This document shows, piece after piece, positions 8,923 through 18,451 of a stretch of DNA of 64,000 nucleotides. Source of the stretch: Sphingomonadaceae bacterium (GTDB taxonomy: Bacteria; Pseudomonadota; Alphaproteobacteria; Sphingomonadales; Sphingomonadaceae); the NCBI GenBank assembly GCA_947477745.1, contig CANJUF010000010.1:1-64000 (forward strand). Reading direction: 5' to 3'. The notes under the pieces are model-generated. The model searched no databases. It worked only from the letters and a program-made list of their open reading frames with translations, and was not told the DNA's origin. A program made the position numbers and the translations under genes. How positions within the stretch are numbered: position 1 is the first letter of the stretch; each line of letters starts with the position of its first letter.

Positions 8923-9897
8923 ATGTTCTCCATGCGCTTCGACATGCGCGCGCCAGAGGCCGGCGCGCCCGCCAAAGAGCTTTATGCCGCCGCGCTCGAT
9001 ATGGCCGCATGGGGTGAGAAGAACGGATGTGTTGCCGCCACCCTGTGCGAGCATCACTCCAGCGATGACGGCTATCTGCCTTCGCCATTGATCCTGGCAT
9101 CGGCGATGGCGGCGCGCACGACCACGCTGCCGATCGCGATCGCGATTTTCATGTTGCCGATGTACGATCCGGTGAAACTGGCCGAGGACATGGCGGTGCT
9201 CGACGTCATATCGGGCGGGCGGGTCAGCTATGTCGGCGGCATCGGCTATGTGCCTTACGAATACGAGATGTTCGGCACCGATTTCACCAAGCGCGGCAAG
9301 ATGGCCGAGGAAAAGCTAGACCTGCTGCTCAAGATCAAGGGCGGTGACGCCATTGTCCACGAAGGTCGGCGCATCCGCGTTACCCCGCCGCCGGTGACGC
9401 CGGGCGGACCGGTGGTCGGCTGGGGCGGCGGCAGTCCGCCCGCCGCGCGGCGCGCGGGCAAGCATGGCCTGATGTTCATGGCGCAGACCGACGATCCCAA
9501 GCTTGGCGAGATCTATGCGGAAACCTGCAAGGCGAACGGCCACGAGGTCGGCTTCTGCATGCTGCCATCGCAGACCGCGCCGACCACCACCTTCGTTGCC
9601 GAGGATGTCGATGCAGCATGGGAGGAGCTTGGCTCCTACATCATGCACGACGTGCTGACCTATGCGAAGTGGAACGAGGGCCGCACCGATGTCGCCAGCA
9701 TCTCCTTCGCCAAGACGGTGGACGAACTGCGCGCGCAGAACACCAGCCACCGGATCATGACGGTCGATCAGGCGGTCGAGTACATCAAGGGCGGTTCGCC
9801 GCTCGGGCTGCTGCCGCTGGCGGGAGGACTTCCGCCCGAGATTGCGTGGAAATACCTGCGCGTGGTTGGCGACAAGGTGATGCCGCAGCTTGGCTGA
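8923..9897 (+). CDS. LLM class (luciferase-like) flavin-dependent oxidoreductase
   Basis: MRFDMRAPEAG...CEHHSSDDGYLPSPLILASAMAARTTTLPIAIAIFMLPMYDPVKLAEDMAVLDVISGGRV. Confidence 0.88.
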   Translation: MFSMRFDMRAPEAGAPAKELYAAALDMAAWGEKNGCVAATLCEHHSSDDGYLPSPLILASAMAARTTTLPIAIAIFMLPMYDPVKLAEDMAVLDVISGGRVSYVGGIGYVPYEYEMFGTDFTKRGKMAEEKLDLLLKIKGGDAIVHEGRRIRVTPPPVTPGGPVVGWGGGSPPAARRAGKHGLMFMAQTDDPKLGEIYAETCKANGHEVGFCMLPSQTAPTTTFVAEDVDAAWEELGSYIMHDVLTYAKWNEGRTDVASISFAKTVDELRAQNTSHRIMTVDQAVEYIKGGSPLGLLPLAGGLPPEIAWKYLRVVGDKVMPQLG

Positions 9898-10876
9898 ACG
9901 GTCTTTGCCGATTGAAGGTTCGCCGTCGCCGGGCATGGTTGCAATCCCAGGCGGCACTTTCGCGATGGGGTCCGAGGCCTTCTATCCCGAAGAAGCGCCG
10001 GTGCGAAAGGTGCGCGTCGACCCGTTCTGGATCGACGAGACCCCGGTGACCAATCGCCAGTTCGCCGCGTTCGTCGAGGCGACGGACCATCGGACATTTG
10101 CCGAGATTGCGCCCGATCCACGCGTTTATCCGGGCATGGACCCGGCCTTGGCCTCGGCGGGATCGCTGGTTTTCCAAAAAACTGGGGGTCCGGTCGATCT
10201 CACCGATTTCAGCCAATGGTGGCACTTTTGCCCCGGCGCAGACTGGCGGCATCCGACCGGGCCGGATAGCAGCCTCGACGGACTGGAGGAACATCCCGTC
10301 GTCCATGTCACTCACGGCGATGCGCTTGCCTATGCCCAGTGGGCGGGCAAGGCGCTGCCGAGCGAGGCCGAATGGGAATTTGCCGCGCGCGGCGGGCTTG
10401 AGGGCCGCGAATATGGCTGGGCGGCGCAGTTCGCGGACGAGCTTGCGCCGGGGGGCGTCATGCTCGCCAACTACTGGCAGGGCCTGTTCCCCTTCGCGAA
10501 CACCAAAGACGACGGCTGGGAGCGCACCTCACCGGTGCGCAGTTTTCCCGTCAATGGCTTCGGGCTTTACGACATGATCGGCAATGTCTGGGAGCATACC
10601 GCTGACTGGTACGCCGAGCCGAAACTGGCCGCGAAGAAATCGCCCTCCGCTTGCTGCACGATCGACAACCCGCGCGGGGCAAGAAAGGGCGAGAGCTTCG
10701 ATCCGGCCGCGCCGGGGCTGAAGATAGGGCGCAGGGTCATCAAGGGCGGTTCGCACCTGTGCGCGCTCAATCATTGCCGCCGCTACCGGCCCGCCGCGCG
10801 CTTCGCCCAGGCGATTGATTCCTCGACCAGCCATGTGGGCTTTCGCTGCGTGGTGCGTCCCGGCGCATCCGCGTGA
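9890..10876 (+). CDS. Formylglycine-generating enzyme (FGE/SUMF1) family protein
   Basis: AIPGGTFAMGSEAFYPEEAPVRKVRVDPFWIDETPVTNRQFAAFVEAT...GNVWEHTADWY...KGGSHLCALNHCRRYRPAARFAQAIDSSTSHVGFRC; C-x4-C pair retained. TTG start is tentative. Confidence 0.9.
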   Translation: MAERSLPIEGSPSPGMVAIPGGTFAMGSEAFYPEEAPVRKVRVDPFWIDETPVTNRQFAAFVEATDHRTFAEIAPDPRVYPGMDPALASAGSLVFQKTGGPVDLTDFSQWWHFCPGADWRHPTGPDSSLDGLEEHPVVHVTHGDALAYAQWAGKALPSEAEWEFAARGGLEGREYGWAAQFADELAPGGVMLANYWQGLFPFANTKDDGWERTSPVRSFPVNGFGLYDMIGNVWEHTADWYAEPKLAAKKSPSACCTIDNPRGARKGESFDPAAPGLKIGRRVIKGGSHLCALNHCRRYRPAARFAQAIDSSTSHVGFRCVVRPGASA

Positions 10877-11005
10877 TTACGGAACCTTGCTGCGGGGCTG
10901 CGGACACGTTGACTGCACCCGAAGCGGCAGGCACCATTGAAGTAACAGAATAACGGAAAGGCGCGCGATTCGCTGCGCCTGACCGCGCCTGCAGGAGAGA
11001 TACCC

Positions 11006-12247
11006 GTGTCCGACGATCCCTATATCCTGATCACTGCCGATACTCACGCCGGGGGCGGCCACGCCGCTTACCGCGAGTATCTCGATCCCAAATATGTCGC
11101 ACAGTTCGACGAGTGGCGCGGCGGCTACCGCAACCCGGAAACCGAGCACTACCATAACGTCAAGAAGCTGCGGAACTGGGACTTCGACCTGCGCACGCAG
11201 GAGCAGGACAGCCAGGGCGTGGTCGGCGAAGTGATCTTCCCCAACACCGTGCCGCCGTTTTGGCACAAGCCGCTGGTGATGCCGCCTTCTGCCGTGCCGC
11301 CCGAGAAGTACGAGCTGTATCAAGCCGGGATCGACGCGCACAACCGCTGGCTTGGAGATTTCTGCGCCGAGGATCCGCATCGCCGCGCCGGGATCGGCGT
11401 GATCCTGCCCAACGACCTCGAAAAGGCCGAGAAGGACATCGCGACCTTTGCCAAGATGGGCCTGCGCGGCGGCGTGCTGCTGCCGCTGATCGCGCCCGAC
11501 GCGACCTGGCTCAAGCCGCTTTACGATCCGGCATGGGACCGCGTCTATGCCGCGATCCAGGATCACGACCTGGTGATGAATCAGCACACCGGCGCGGGCA
11601 TCGCCGATCATGGCGACGACCTGATCGGCCAGGCGATCTGGATGTCGGACGTGCGCTGGGCAGCGCAAACCGGCCTGCGCCACCTGATGCTGAGCGGCGT
11701 GTTCGAGAAGTTCCCCAAGCTCAAGTACATCATCACCGAAAGCGGCTGCCGCTGGGCGGGCGAGCTGCTTGCCGACCTCGACCGTATCGACGGCAGCATC
11801 AAGCGGGGCGTCACCGGCGAAATCAAGTACAGCGGCGACTGGGTGCTCAAGCGCAAGCCGAGCGAATATGCGCGCGATTGCGTCTTTTACGGCGCGAGCT
11901 TCCCCAACAAGGCCGACCTCGAAGGCATCGAAGCAGTGGGCGAGGACAACGTGCTGTGGGGTAACGATTACCCGCATTACGAGGGCACGTTCCCCTATAA
12001 CCTCGAATCGCTGCGCATGACCTTCGATGACATGTCGGAAGAGCGCCGCCGCAAGGTGCTCGGCCTCAATGCGATGAAGCTCTACAAGTTCGACGAGGCG
12101 GAGATGAAAAAGCGCGCGGCCAGGGTCGGCCCGCGTCCTTCACAGGTCAACCAGCCTTTGCACGACGAGGAAATCCCGACCGATTCGTATTGCTACCTGT
12201 TCACCGACACGCTGCGGGCGCGCCAGGAAGCAGCGGCAGCGGCCTGA
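11006..12247 (+). CDS. Amidohydrolase family protein (Amidohydro_2-like)
   Basis: ITADTHAGGG...MNQHTGAG...VLWGNDYPHYEGTFPYN. Confidence 0.88.
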   Translation: MSDDPYILITADTHAGGGHAAYREYLDPKYVAQFDEWRGGYRNPETEHYHNVKKLRNWDFDLRTQEQDSQGVVGEVIFPNTVPPFWHKPLVMPPSAVPPEKYELYQAGIDAHNRWLGDFCAEDPHRRAGIGVILPNDLEKAEKDIATFAKMGLRGGVLLPLIAPDATWLKPLYDPAWDRVYAAIQDHDLVMNQHTGAGIADHGDDLIGQAIWMSDVRWAAQTGLRHLMLSGVFEKFPKLKYIITESGCRWAGELLADLDRIDGSIKRGVTGEIKYSGDWVLKRKPSEYARDCVFYGASFPNKADLEGIEAVGEDNVLWGNDYPHYEGTFPYNLESLRMTFDDMSEERRRKVLGLNAMKLYKFDEAEMKKRAARVGPRPSQVNQPLHDEEIPTDSYCYLFTDTLRARQEAAAAA

Positions 12248-12341
12248 GGGCGGAACCGATTGCGCGGGGCCGGGCGGGGCCTCGCGTGCGGTTCGAGAAC
12301 AGCCTTGGCAAAGGCATGCAAGGGATCGGGAGAGAGTATCG

Positions 12342-14039
12342 GTGGGAGAGGGGCTGCTTGAGGCATTTCGCCGCGTCGGAGACGCGCTGACCGCGCCCGG
12401 CGCGCCGTTCGAATTGCTCGATTACGATGAGCCTCCGCGTCGGCACTTCGCGGGAACCCTACCCAATGTCTGCGCGATCGGTGCGCGCGCCCGCGCCCGG
12501 TTCGGCCCGAATCCGTTCGTCGAGCTGGAAGGCCGCGTGCTCACTTTCGAGCAAATCTTTGCCGGGGCAGATCGGCTGGCCGCATGGCTTGCGTCCGAAC
12601 ATGGTGTTCGCAAGGGTGACCGTCTCGGTCTCGCGATGCGCAACCTGCCCGAATGGTTCATCGCCTATTTCGCCGCCGCCCGGCTTGGCGCGATCGCGAC
12701 CTTGCTCAACAGCCGCGGTGCGCCCGAGGAGCTGTGCCTCACCGCGCGTCAGGTGGGGTGCAGCCTGGTGTTCGCCGACGAGCAGCGCGCGCGGGCGATG
12801 CGCGGCCAGCTTGATTGCCCGGTCCTCGCCGTGGAGGAGATCGACCGGATCGCATCGGATGAGAGCATCGCGCCTCTGTCTGCGGACCATCCCGAGCCCG
12901 AGGCGGACGATCCGCTGATCATCATCTTCACATCGGGCACGACGGGCAGGCCGAAGGGCGCGACGCTGACTCACCGCAACATCTGTTCGGTTGCGCGTGA
13001 CATGGAACTGCGCGCCGAAATGGGCCTGATTCAGGCGGCCGAGCAAATGGGCATGGATGTGGAGGCCCTTCGCGTCGTCGCGCCGCCGCCGGCGCCGACG
13101 CTGCTGATTTCGCCGATGTTCCATATTTCCGGGATCGTAGGCATGCTGCTGTCGCTCCATGTCGGCTCGGTCAATATCCTGATGCGGCGCTGGGACCCGG
13201 TAAAGGCGCTCGACCTGATCGACGAACGCGGCGTCGTCGGGCTTTCGGGGCCGAGCCTCGTTTTCTCCGACCTGCTGGCGCTGCCGGACGCGCCGCGGCG
13301 GATGCGCTCGCTGCGCTCGTGCGCGGTTGCAGGGCAGGCAACGCCCAGCCGTCTCGCAGAGGAACTGCGCGAAAGCGAGGCGGCAATCGGCGTAACCTCG
13401 TGCTGGGGGCAGACCGAGTGCACCGGGGCTGCAACAACCGGCTCCGGGGCGATCTTCGGCGCTTATCCCGGCACCGTCGGTCCGGTCGCGCAGCTCGTCG
13501 ACATCAAGGTTATCGATCCCCAGGGCAACGAAATGCTGCCGGGCGAGGTAGGCGAGCTGCTGGTGCGCGGCCCAACCGTGATGCGCGGCTACTGGGACGA
13601 TGAAAAGGCGACCGCCGAGGCGCTGCGCGAAAGCTGGCTGCACACCGGCGATCTCGGTTACGTGGATGTGCAGGGGCTCGTCTATATAGCTGATCGTGCC
13701 AAGGACATGGTCATCACCGGCGGCCAGAACATCTACTGCGCCGAGGTGGAACGCGTCCTCTCGATGCTGCACGAGCAGCAGGAAGTGGCGCTGTTCGGGG
13801 TTCCCGACGACCGGCTGGGCGAACGCGCGATTGCCGCCGTCACGCTAAGGCCCGATGCCGGGGTCGCTTTCGACGAGGCCATGGTGAAATCGCACGTCCG
13901 CGCGCATTTGGCCGACTACAAAGTTCCAGTCGAGGTGCGCTTTGATCTCGGGCCGTTCCCCCGCAACGATCTGGGCAAGATCAACAAGGCGCAGCTTGCG
14001 CAGAGATATTCGCAGCTTGCTCCCGCAAACGCTTCATAA
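12342..14039 (+). CDS. Acyl-CoA synthetase (AMP-binding)
   Basis: IIFTSGTTGRPKGATLTHRN; WLHTGDLGYVD; DRAKDMVITGGQNIYCAEVE; C-terminal NDLGKINKAQL. GTG start. Confidence 0.93.
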   Translation: MGEGLLEAFRRVGDALTAPGAPFELLDYDEPPRRHFAGTLPNVCAIGARARARFGPNPFVELEGRVLTFEQIFAGADRLAAWLASEHGVRKGDRLGLAMRNLPEWFIAYFAAARLGAIATLLNSRGAPEELCLTARQVGCSLVFADEQRARAMRGQLDCPVLAVEEIDRIASDESIAPLSADHPEPEADDPLIIIFTSGTTGRPKGATLTHRNICSVARDMELRAEMGLIQAAEQMGMDVEALRVVAPPPAPTLLISPMFHISGIVGMLLSLHVGSVNILMRRWDPVKALDLIDERGVVGLSGPSLVFSDLLALPDAPRRMRSLRSCAVAGQATPSRLAEELRESEAAIGVTSCWGQTECTGAATTGSGAIFGAYPGTVGPVAQLVDIKVIDPQGNEMLPGEVGELLVRGPTVMRGYWDDEKATAEALRESWLHTGDLGYVDVQGLVYIADRAKDMVITGGQNIYCAEVERVLSMLHEQQEVALFGVPDDRLGERAIAAVTLRPDAGVAFDEAMVKSHVRAHLADYKVPVEVRFDLGPFPRNDLGKINKAQLAQRYSQLAPANAS

Positions 14040-14055
14040 CGAAAGGTAAATTTCC

Positions 14056-14934
14056 ATGCCCATGCCCAAGGATATCGGAATCATCGACCTGATGCTCGGC
14101 ATTCCCGTCTCCTCCGACAACAAGGAGATGTACGAGTTTATCAAGCCGAACCTGATGGACGCGCAGAGCAAGGAAATGTTCAAGATGCCCGTCCAGTACA
14201 TGTTCAAGGACATTCCCGTCACCGACGCGGACGAGGACAAGGTCGCCTGGACCGTCGCGCAGATGGACAAGCACGGCATCGAGAAGGCGATGATCGGAAT
14301 CAGCGCGAGCCAGGGCCAGCGTATCGACGCGGTGGCGCGCTATCCCGATCGGTTCCTGCTCAGCTATGAGGTCAATCCCAACCTCGGCATGGAAGAGGTG
14401 CGCAAGATCCGCCAGATGAAGCGCGATCATAACATCGTCGCGATCACCGCGTTTCCCGCGGGCATGCACCCGCAGGTTCCGATCAACGATAAGAAGCTTT
14501 ACCCGATCTATTCGGTCTGCGTGGAAGAGAACCTGCCGTTCTTCTGCACCACCGGCATCGCCGGCCCGCGCATCCCCTCGATGTGTCAGCGCACCGACCT
14601 GATCGAGGAAGTGGTCTGGTTCTTCCCCGAGCTCAACTTCGTGATGCGCCACGGCGCCGAGCCGTGGGATGCGCTTGCGGTCAAGCTGATGCTGAAGTTC
14701 CCGAACCTCTATTATTCGACCAGCGCCTTCGCGCCCAAGCATTACCCCAAGTCTATCATCAACTATGCCAACACGCGCGGTGCCGACAAGATTCTCTACG
14801 CCGGCTATTTCCCGATGGGCATGAGCCTTGAGCGGATCATGTCCGACATGCAAAACGTGCCGTTCAACGACGACGTGTGGCCCAAGTTCCTGCGCGGCAA
14901 TGCGCTCAAGCTGTTCGGCATGGAGGACAAGTAA
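14056..14934 (+). CDS. Amidohydrolase-fold protein lacking most canonical metal ligands
   Basis: Amidohydro_2-like layout (MEEVRKIRQMKRDHNIVAITAFPAGM...FVMRHGAEPWDALAVKLMLKFPNLYYSTSA), but HxH, TGxH and DYPH positions are substituted. Confidence 0.75.
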   Translation: MPMPKDIGIIDLMLGIPVSSDNKEMYEFIKPNLMDAQSKEMFKMPVQYMFKDIPVTDADEDKVAWTVAQMDKHGIEKAMIGISASQGQRIDAVARYPDRFLLSYEVNPNLGMEEVRKIRQMKRDHNIVAITAFPAGMHPQVPINDKKLYPIYSVCVEENLPFFCTTGIAGPRIPSMCQRTDLIEEVVWFFPELNFVMRHGAEPWDALAVKLMLKFPNLYYSTSAFAPKHYPKSIINYANTRGADKILYAGYFPMGMSLERIMSDMQNVPFNDDVWPKFLRGNALKLFGMEDK

Positions 14935-14935
14935 C

Positions 14936-16126
14936 ATGGCAACCCAGGCTGAGGAGCGCACCGCGAGCGATCTCGACACGTTCCGGCTGGAGGTGCGCGA
15001 GTGGCTTGCCGCGAACTGCCCGGTTTCGATCCGCAACCAGCCGCGCGGCATGGACACCTCGTTCTGGGGCGGTCGTAACCCGGTCTATCCCAGCGATGAC
15101 CACAAGCTTTGGTTCGAACGCATGGCGCAGCGCGCCTGGACAGTGCCGACCTGGCCCGCGCAATACGGCGGCGGCGGTCTCGATCCCGCGCAGGGGCGCG
15201 TGCTGAAGCAGGAAATGGAGCGCATCGGCGCGCCCGATCCGCTGTCTAGCCTTGGCATCATGATGCTTGGCCCGGCGCTGCTCAAATTTGGCACCGAGGA
15301 GCAAAAGCTCGAGCATATCCCGCTGATCGCGCAAGGCAAGATCCGCTGGGCGCAGGGTTACTCGGAGCCGGGCGCGGGTTCCGACCTCGCTAGCCTGACC
15401 ACGCGCGGCGAGGACAAGGGCGATCACTTCCTCGTCAACGGGCAGAAGATCTGGACCACTTACGGTCACAAGGCCGACATGATCTTCACCTTGGTGCGCA
15501 CCGAGCCCGATGCGCCCAAGCACCTTGGCATCAGCTTCCTCTTGATCGACATGGACCAGCCCGGCGTCAACGCCAGCCCGATCCGCATGATCAGCGGCAA
15601 CGAGCATTTCGCCCAGACCTTCTTCGATGACGCCGTGGTGCCGAAGAAGAACCTTGTCGGCGAGCAAGGCAGGGGCTGGGACGTTGCCAAGTACCTGCTG
15701 ACATTTGAGCGCTCGTCGATGGGGCAGAGCCTCGGCGGCGGCATGGGCAAGTCGGTTGCGGATTTGGCGCTTGAGGCGCTTGGCCATTACGGTCTTGCCC
15801 GCGAGCCCGGCCTTCGGCACGAGGTTGCCGAGACGATGATGGAAACCTGGGCGATGCAGATCGCTGGCGAACGCATGTACGATGCGGGCAAGGCGGGAAC
15901 CCTTTCGCCGTTCTCCCCTAACGTGATGAAGCTGCTCGGCACCGAGCTGGCGGCCCGGCGTTCGCGGCTGGCGATGTCGCTTGGCGGCTTCGACGCGCTG
16001 GATCGCGACGGTCGTGATGCCTACCAGTGGCTGCAGGACCCTCCCAACTGCGTTGCGGGCGGATCGAACGAGGTCCAGCTTAACGTGCTCTCGAAGCGCG
16101 CCCTCGAACTTCCGGAGCACAAGTGA
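14936..16126 (+). CDS. Acyl-CoA dehydrogenase family protein
   Basis: GYSEPGAGSDLASLTTRGEDKGDHFLVNGQKIWTTYGHKADM...GGSNEVQLNVLSKRALELP. Start ATG 14936. Confidence 0.92.
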   Translation: MATQAEERTASDLDTFRLEVREWLAANCPVSIRNQPRGMDTSFWGGRNPVYPSDDHKLWFERMAQRAWTVPTWPAQYGGGGLDPAQGRVLKQEMERIGAPDPLSSLGIMMLGPALLKFGTEEQKLEHIPLIAQGKIRWAQGYSEPGAGSDLASLTTRGEDKGDHFLVNGQKIWTTYGHKADMIFTLVRTEPDAPKHLGISFLLIDMDQPGVNASPIRMISGNEHFAQTFFDDAVVPKKNLVGEQGRGWDVAKYLLTFERSSMGQSLGGGMGKSVADLALEALGHYGLAREPGLRHEVAETMMETWAMQIAGERMYDAGKAGTLSPFSPNVMKLLGTELAARRSRLAMSLGGFDALDRDGRDAYQWLQDPPNCVAGGSNEVQLNVLSKRALELPEHK

Positions 16127-17235
16127 TGGCGCTGGTTCTTTCGCAAGACGAGACGATGCTCGTCGATTCCGCGCGCGGCTTGCTGGAGCGCGATGCGCCG
16201 CTGACCGCATTCCGCGCCCTGCGCAACAGCGGCGAACCGCTGGCGTGGGATCGCTCGCTTTACGGCAAGCTGGCCGAGAACGGCCTGGTTGCACCCAATG
16301 TCGCCGAGTCTGACGGCGGAATGGGCCTGGGTGCGTCTGCGGCGGGCCTTATCCTCGAACAGGCGGGGCATGTGCTTGCCGCCGCACCGCTGCTCAGCGC
16401 GGCGCTTTCCGCGCGGCTGATTGCTGGCGCGGCCAGTGAAAGCGAGCGCGCCGATCTGCTTGGTCCGATCGTATCGGGCGAGCGGGTGATCGCGCCCGCG
16501 CTCGACGAAGCCGCGCGCCACGATCCGGCGCAGCTGGAAACCAAAGGGGAGAAAGTCGGCGATGGTTGGGCGCTGACCGGCGCAAAGACCGCCGTGATCG
16601 ACGGCTTCGGGGCCGATGGCTTTGTCGTTTCGGCAATGGCGGACGGCGCGCCTGCGCTGTTCCTCGTCGAGAAAGGCGCAAGCGGGCTTAGCGCGGAGCG
16701 GTTCGCTGCAGTCGATTCGCGCAATTACGCCAAGCTCACGCTGTCCGGAACTCCCGCGACCCGGCTGGGCCAGGGCGATGCCGGCGCGGCAATTGCATCG
16801 GGGCTGGACCTTGGCCGCGCGCTGCTCGCCGCCGAGCTTCTCGGCATGGCTGACGAGGCGTTCGCGCGCACCGTGTCCTACCTCAAGGAACGCAGGCAGT
16901 TCGATCGGGTGATCGGCTCGTTCCAGGCGCTGCAGCACCGCGCGGCGCGGATGTACGCCCAGCTCGACATTGCGCGCGGCGTGGTGCTCAAGGCGCTCCG
17001 TGCCATCGACGAGGGCAGCGAGGATGCGACTTGGCTCGCCAGCCTCGCCAAGGGCACCATGACCCGCCTTGCGCGCGACGTGATGATGGAGGCGATGCAG
17101 ATGCACGGCGGCATCGGCATGACCGACGATTTCGACGTCGGCCTGTTCGTCAAGCGCGCGCAGTCGGCCGGCGAGCTGCTCGGCGACGATCATTTCCACA
17201 CCGAGCGGCTGGCCGCGGGGAAGTGGGGGCTGTGA
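16126..17235 (+). CDS. Acyl-CoA dehydrogenase family protein (partner subunit)
   Basis: AAELLGMADEAFARTVSYLKERRQFDRVIGSFQALQHRAARMY...MHGGIGMTDDFDVGLFVKRA. 1-nt TGATG coupling with previous CDS. Confidence 0.9.
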   Translation: MALVLSQDETMLVDSARGLLERDAPLTAFRALRNSGEPLAWDRSLYGKLAENGLVAPNVAESDGGMGLGASAAGLILEQAGHVLAAAPLLSAALSARLIAGAASESERADLLGPIVSGERVIAPALDEAARHDPAQLETKGEKVGDGWALTGAKTAVIDGFGADGFVVSAMADGAPALFLVEKGASGLSAERFAAVDSRNYAKLTLSGTPATRLGQGDAGAAIASGLDLGRALLAAELLGMADEAFARTVSYLKERRQFDRVIGSFQALQHRAARMYAQLDIARGVVLKALRAIDEGSEDATWLASLAKGTMTRLARDVMMEAMQMHGGIGMTDDFDVGLFVKRAQSAGELLGDDHFHTERLAAGKWGL

Positions 17236-17241
17236 TTTTCA

Positions 17242-17386
17242 CCTCCCCTCCCCTTGAGGGGAGGGGATCGAGGGGTGGGGTTTTGCAGTCATGCGACTGC
17301 GTCGAGCCAGGACCCACCCCGCTGCGACCAAGCCTTGCTTCGCAAGTCAGGTCTCGCTGCCCCTCCCGTAAACGGGAGGGAAATTT
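17242..17386. repeat. CCTCCCC...GGGGAGGGG intergenic palindromic repeat, copy 1
   Basis: CCTCCCCTCCCCTTGAGGGGAGGGGATCGAGGGGTGGGG ... CCCCTCCCGTAAACGGGAGGG. Related element at 61290. Confidence 0.7.
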
Positions 17387-17392
17387 CTTATT

Positions 17393-18427
17393 TCACCCCG
17401 CCAGCCCGTAAGCCCCGACCGTCGGAATATCGTTCGTCGTCACCACTCCCGGCCGGGCCGCGACCACGCCGGGAATGGCGTTCAGCGCGGGCATGCCGGT
17501 TGCGATCATGCCCAGGCCCATGAAGTCCGGCTCGTTCCAGTCAGGATCGGGCAGCATCATGAAATGGTTGCGGATCGTTGGCCTGCCGTCGACTTCCATG
17601 ATGTAGCCGTGCCGCAGTTCGAAAGCCTGATCCCAGTGCTTGCCCTTGAGCCACTGGGTGCGCAGCACGATGAGGTCCTTGCCGGCCTTCCAGCCGCGCC
17701 AGCGCGCATCGACCGCCGTCACCGTCCCCTTGGGGATAAAGGCATAGCCCAGATCGTTGTCCTCGGTCGCCGGGAACACGTCGATGTCGAAGGTGATCTC
17801 GTCGAGCGTGACGCCGAGCCCCTCGGCGATGACTTCGACCGCGTCTGAAAAAACCGCGGTCGCTTCCTTGGCTTCCGGAGTGATCGTCGGATCGTCGAGC
17901 GCCTTGCCGTAACCGACCTTAATCTCGGTGGTCCAGCTGTCGTAGTCGGTGCAATCGACCGATTCGAGCATGCGCACCTGATCGACCCGGTCGCAGATCT
18001 GGGTGAGCGAGAGCGCCAAGTAATCGGCGTAACCGGGGTTGATACCCGACCCATAGAGCGAGGCACCGCCTTTGACGCCTGCCGCGTGCAGCCGCTCGCG
18101 CTGGCCATAATGCATGCCGGTGATGATGGCTGCGGTGGTAACGACGTTTATGCCGCCTTCGAGCAGGCGCACCAGTTCGTCGAAATCGGGCCACTGCGAG
18201 GTGTAGCAACAGGCGTCAGGCTTCAATGCGATGAGCGCGTCTATGTCGTTCGTGGCCTTGATGCCGGTAGGCGTATCGAGCCCGGCAAGCTCGGCGGCGT
18301 CGGTGCCTGCCTTGGCGGGACTCCACGCATAGACGCCGACCAGCTCGTACTTGGGGTTGGCGATGATCGCGCGCAGCGTGCGCACCCCGACATTGCCGGT
18401 GGTCCATTGAATTACGCGGTAGGTCAA
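17393..18427 (-). CDS. NAD(P)H-dependent dihydrodipicolinate-reductase-like / amine dehydrogenase family protein
   Basis: MTYRVIQWTTGNVGVRTLRAIIANPKYELVGVYAWSPAKAGTDAAELAG; Rossmann GNVG start. Confidence 0.75.
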   Translation of the reverse strand: MTYRVIQWTTGNVGVRTLRAIIANPKYELVGVYAWSPAKAGTDAAELAGLDTPTGIKATNDIDALIALKPDACCYTSQWPDFDELVRLLEGGINVVTTAAIITGMHYGQRERLHAAGVKGGASLYGSGINPGYADYLALSLTQICDRVDQVRMLESVDCTDYDSWTTEIKVGYGKALDDPTITPEAKEATAVFSDAVEVIAEGLGVTLDEITFDIDVFPATEDNDLGYAFIPKGTVTAVDARWRGWKAGKDLIVLRTQWLKGKHWDQAFELRHGYIMEVDGRPTIRNHFMMLPDPDWNEPDFMGLGMIATGMPALNAIPGVVAARPGVVTTNDIPTVGAYGLAG

Positions 18428-18451
18428 AATGTCTCTCCCAGATAAAACAGG

